A stretch of 5,307 bases of DNA. Source: Leptolyngbyaceae cyanobacterium SM1_3_5. GTDB taxonomy: Bacteria; Cyanobacteriota; Cyanobacteriia; Elainellales; Elainellaceae. The notes under the pieces are model-generated. The model saw nothing but the letters and a program-made list of their open reading frames with translations. It was not told where the DNA came from and searched no databases. The position numbers were made by a program, and so were the translations under genes. Numbering within the stretch: the stretch's first letter is position 1; each line of letters opens with the position of its first letter. Shown here piece by piece: positions 4,022-5,307 of the stretch. The stretch lies in NCBI GenBank assembly GCA_012031475.1, contig JAAUTJ010000394.1, positions 1 through 5,307 on the forward strand, read 5' to 3'.

Positions 4022-5307
4022 TCAATTGAATGAGTGGCTTAATGAGTGACTATTCGACCCTTCGATCGGTGCGAAGCCTTGACGCTGGACGTTTTCGGTC
4101 ACGACTCGCGGTTCGAGGAATTGCAGCAGATAGTCGGGGCCACCCGCCTTGGAGCCAACGCCCGAAAGCTTGAAGCCGCCGAACGGTTGACGAGCGACGA
4201 TCGCCCCCGTAATTCCCCGGTTGATGTACAGATTCCCGACTTCAAACTGGGCTTGTGCCTGCTCAATGTGGGACGGGGTGCGCGAGAACAAGCCGCCTGT
4301 CAAGCCGAAGGGCGTGTTGTTGGCAAGTTCGATCGCTTCCGCAAAATTCTTCGCCTTCATCACCGCCAAGACAGGACCAAAAATTTCGGCCTGGGCGATC
4401 GTTCCGGTCGGCGGCACATCGGTAAAGATGGTCGGTTCGACGTAGTAGCCGTGATTGGCAACGGGAATTTCGATCGCGCAGTTCGATTCGGCTTTGCCTT
4501 TGGCGATGAAGTCGCGAATCCGGGCTTGGGCGTCGCCATCGATCACGGGGCCAATTTGCGTACTCGGATTGTCGGCTTCTCCGACGTTGAGCGATCGCGC
4601 TGCCTCGACCAGTCGCGCCACGAAGGTTTCATAGATCGGCTCTAGGACAATCACGCGAGAGCAAGCCGAACACTTCTGGCCGCTGTAGCCAAAGGCCGAC
4701 TGGACAACGCCTTGAACCGCCTGATCGAGGTCGGCACTTTCGTCCACGACGATCGCATTTTTGCCGCCCATTTCGGCCACGACGCGCTTCAGGTGTTTCT
4801 GTCCCGGTTGCAAAATCGCAGCTTCAGCATAGATGCGACAGCCGACTTCTTGCGATCCCGTGAACGTGATCATGTGAACATCGGGATGCTTGACCATGTG
4901 CGCCCCGATCGTATGCCCCCAACCGGGAACGAACTGAAACACGCCCTTCGGAATGCCCGCCGCAACGAGAATTTCTGAAATTTTGGCGGCGATTACGGAA
5001 GACGTTTCCGCAGGTTTTAGCAAAGTACAGTTGCCCGTCACTAGAGAGGCGACGGTCATGCCCAGCGGAATTGCCAGGGGAAAATTCCAGGGTGAAATGA
5101 CGACGGCAACGCCACGCGGAAAGTAGCGATAGCGGTTCGTTTCTCCGGGCAGATCGTAGGCATGACCCCGATCGAGCCGTTCCATCTCGTCGGCGTAGTA
5201 GTTGCAAAAGTCGATCGCTTCCGAGACTTCTCCATCCGCTTCCTTCAGCGGCTTCCCGACTTCCAGCACAATCCAGGCACAGAGTTCCGCCCGTCGTGCT
5301 TCCATGA
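4022..5307 (-). CDS. pruA: L-glutamate gamma-semialdehyde (P5C) dehydrogenase, 3' part, truncated by the window edge
   Basis: An NAD-dependent aldehyde dehydrogenase oxidising glutamate gamma-semialdehyde, in equilibrium with pyrroline-5-carboxylate, to glutamate: the second step of proline catabolism. Counting from the first visible Met (5305): SPWNFPLAIP (71-80) and FTGSQEVG (148-155) belong to the cofactor site. E178 in AEMGGKN is the general base and C212 in SGQKCSA the nucleophile; the 34-residue gap matches P5C dehydrogenases. EIFGPV (307-312) and QPFGGFKLSG (373-382) are family hallmarks, and the RocA/PutA-type ending EPRVVTENVQRQGFAP is present. The frame stays open through 5307, and the first visible residues correspond to the middle of the N-terminal part of the family, so that Met is internal and the real start lies outside. 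Many cyanobacteria fuse this domain to an N-terminal proline dehydrogenase (about 990 residues, PutA-like); whether that is so here cannot be seen. Confidence 0.93.
   Translation of the reverse strand, partial: MEARRAELCAWIVLEVGKPLKEADGEVSEAIDFCNYYADEMERLDRGHAYDLPGETNRYRYFPRGVAVVISPWNFPLAIPLGMTVASLVTGNCTLLKPAETSSVIAAKISEILVAAGIPKGVFQFVPGWGHTIGAHMVKHPDVHMITFTGSQEVGCRIYAEAAILQPGQKHLKRVVAEMGGKNAIVVDESADLDQAVQGVVQSAFGYSGQKCSACSRVIVLEPIYETFVARLVEAARSLNVGEADNPSTQIGPVIDGDAQARIRDFIAKGKAESNCAIEIPVANHGYYVEPTIFTDVPPTGTIAQAEIFGPVLAVMKAKNFAEAIELANNTPFGLTGGLFSRTPSHIEQAQAQFEVGNLYINRGITGAIVARQPFGGFKLSGVGSKAGGPDYLLQFLEPRVVTENVQRQGFAPIEGSNSHSLSHSFN

Larger units (their letters stand above)
749..4598. repeat. 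Dispersed HIP1 octamers (GCGATCGC), four exact copies
   Basis: Exact copies lie at 749-756, 1087-1094, 1718-1725 and 4591-4598, all inside coding sequence. Chance alone predicts well under one copy in 5.3 kb. The core CGATCG occurs many more times, including an extended GCGATCGATCGC at 2929-2940. HIP1 over-representation is a known cyanobacterial genome signature. The entry spans first to last copy, not a continuous element. Confidence 0.95.

Noticed and set aside
4046..4645. Plus-strand 199-residue frame opposite the P5C dehydrogenase
   Set aside because: Antisense shadow of a gene with clear catalytic motifs; no RBS or recognisable domain.

Overview
The window looks like a cyanobacterial chromosome segment, probably from a filamentous or Leptolyngbya/Oscillatoriales-like lineage. 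I found four exact copies of the octamer GCGATCGC (HIP1, a cyanobacterial hallmark) at 749, 1087, 1718 and 4591. The shorter core CGATCG is scattered through genes and spacers. There is also a perfect 7-bp tandem repeat of the STRR kind known from cyanobacteria. The protein families present (tandem-domain Usp, a short PD-(D/E)XK 'restriction subunit R-like' protein, a RocA/PutA-type aldehyde dehydrogenase) fit this. The species is not identifiable by reading.

Layout, left to right. Bases 1-406 hold no convincing protein gene, but they carry a strong minus-strand Rho-independent terminator (6-46), several hairpins, a pseudoknot-like pair of stems and a plausible minus-strand promoter (338-366). 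Together these suggest either a structured RNA of about 325 nt or a long structured 3' UTR. Next, on the minus strand, comes a two-gene operon: a tandem universal stress protein (1354-2202), then a beta-class amino DNA methyltransferase (407-1357). The two genes overlap by 4 bases, and the methyltransferase RBS lies inside the last usp codons. Bases 2203-2538 are a divergent intergenic region. It has a TATAAT -10 box and a structured leader for usp, and a good RBS for the plus-strand 4HBT-family thioesterase (2539-3027). The thioesterase converges on a minus-strand pair, and a heptamer array (3062-3105) lies between them. That pair is a PD-(D/E)XK nuclease-fold protein (3314-3967) followed by a 68-residue two-helix membrane protein (3108-3314), joined by a TGATG stop/start overlap. 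At the right edge is the C-terminal 428 or so codons of a minus-strand L-glutamate gamma-semialdehyde (P5C) dehydrogenase, cut by the window end.

There is no single pathway here. The notable physical links are the Usp-methyltransferase pair and the nuclease-fold/membrane-protein pair. No restriction enzyme lies next to the methyltransferase, so within this window it looks solitary. I see no clear new defence system or mobile element. The most unusual material is non-coding: the structured 1-366 region and the usp leader.
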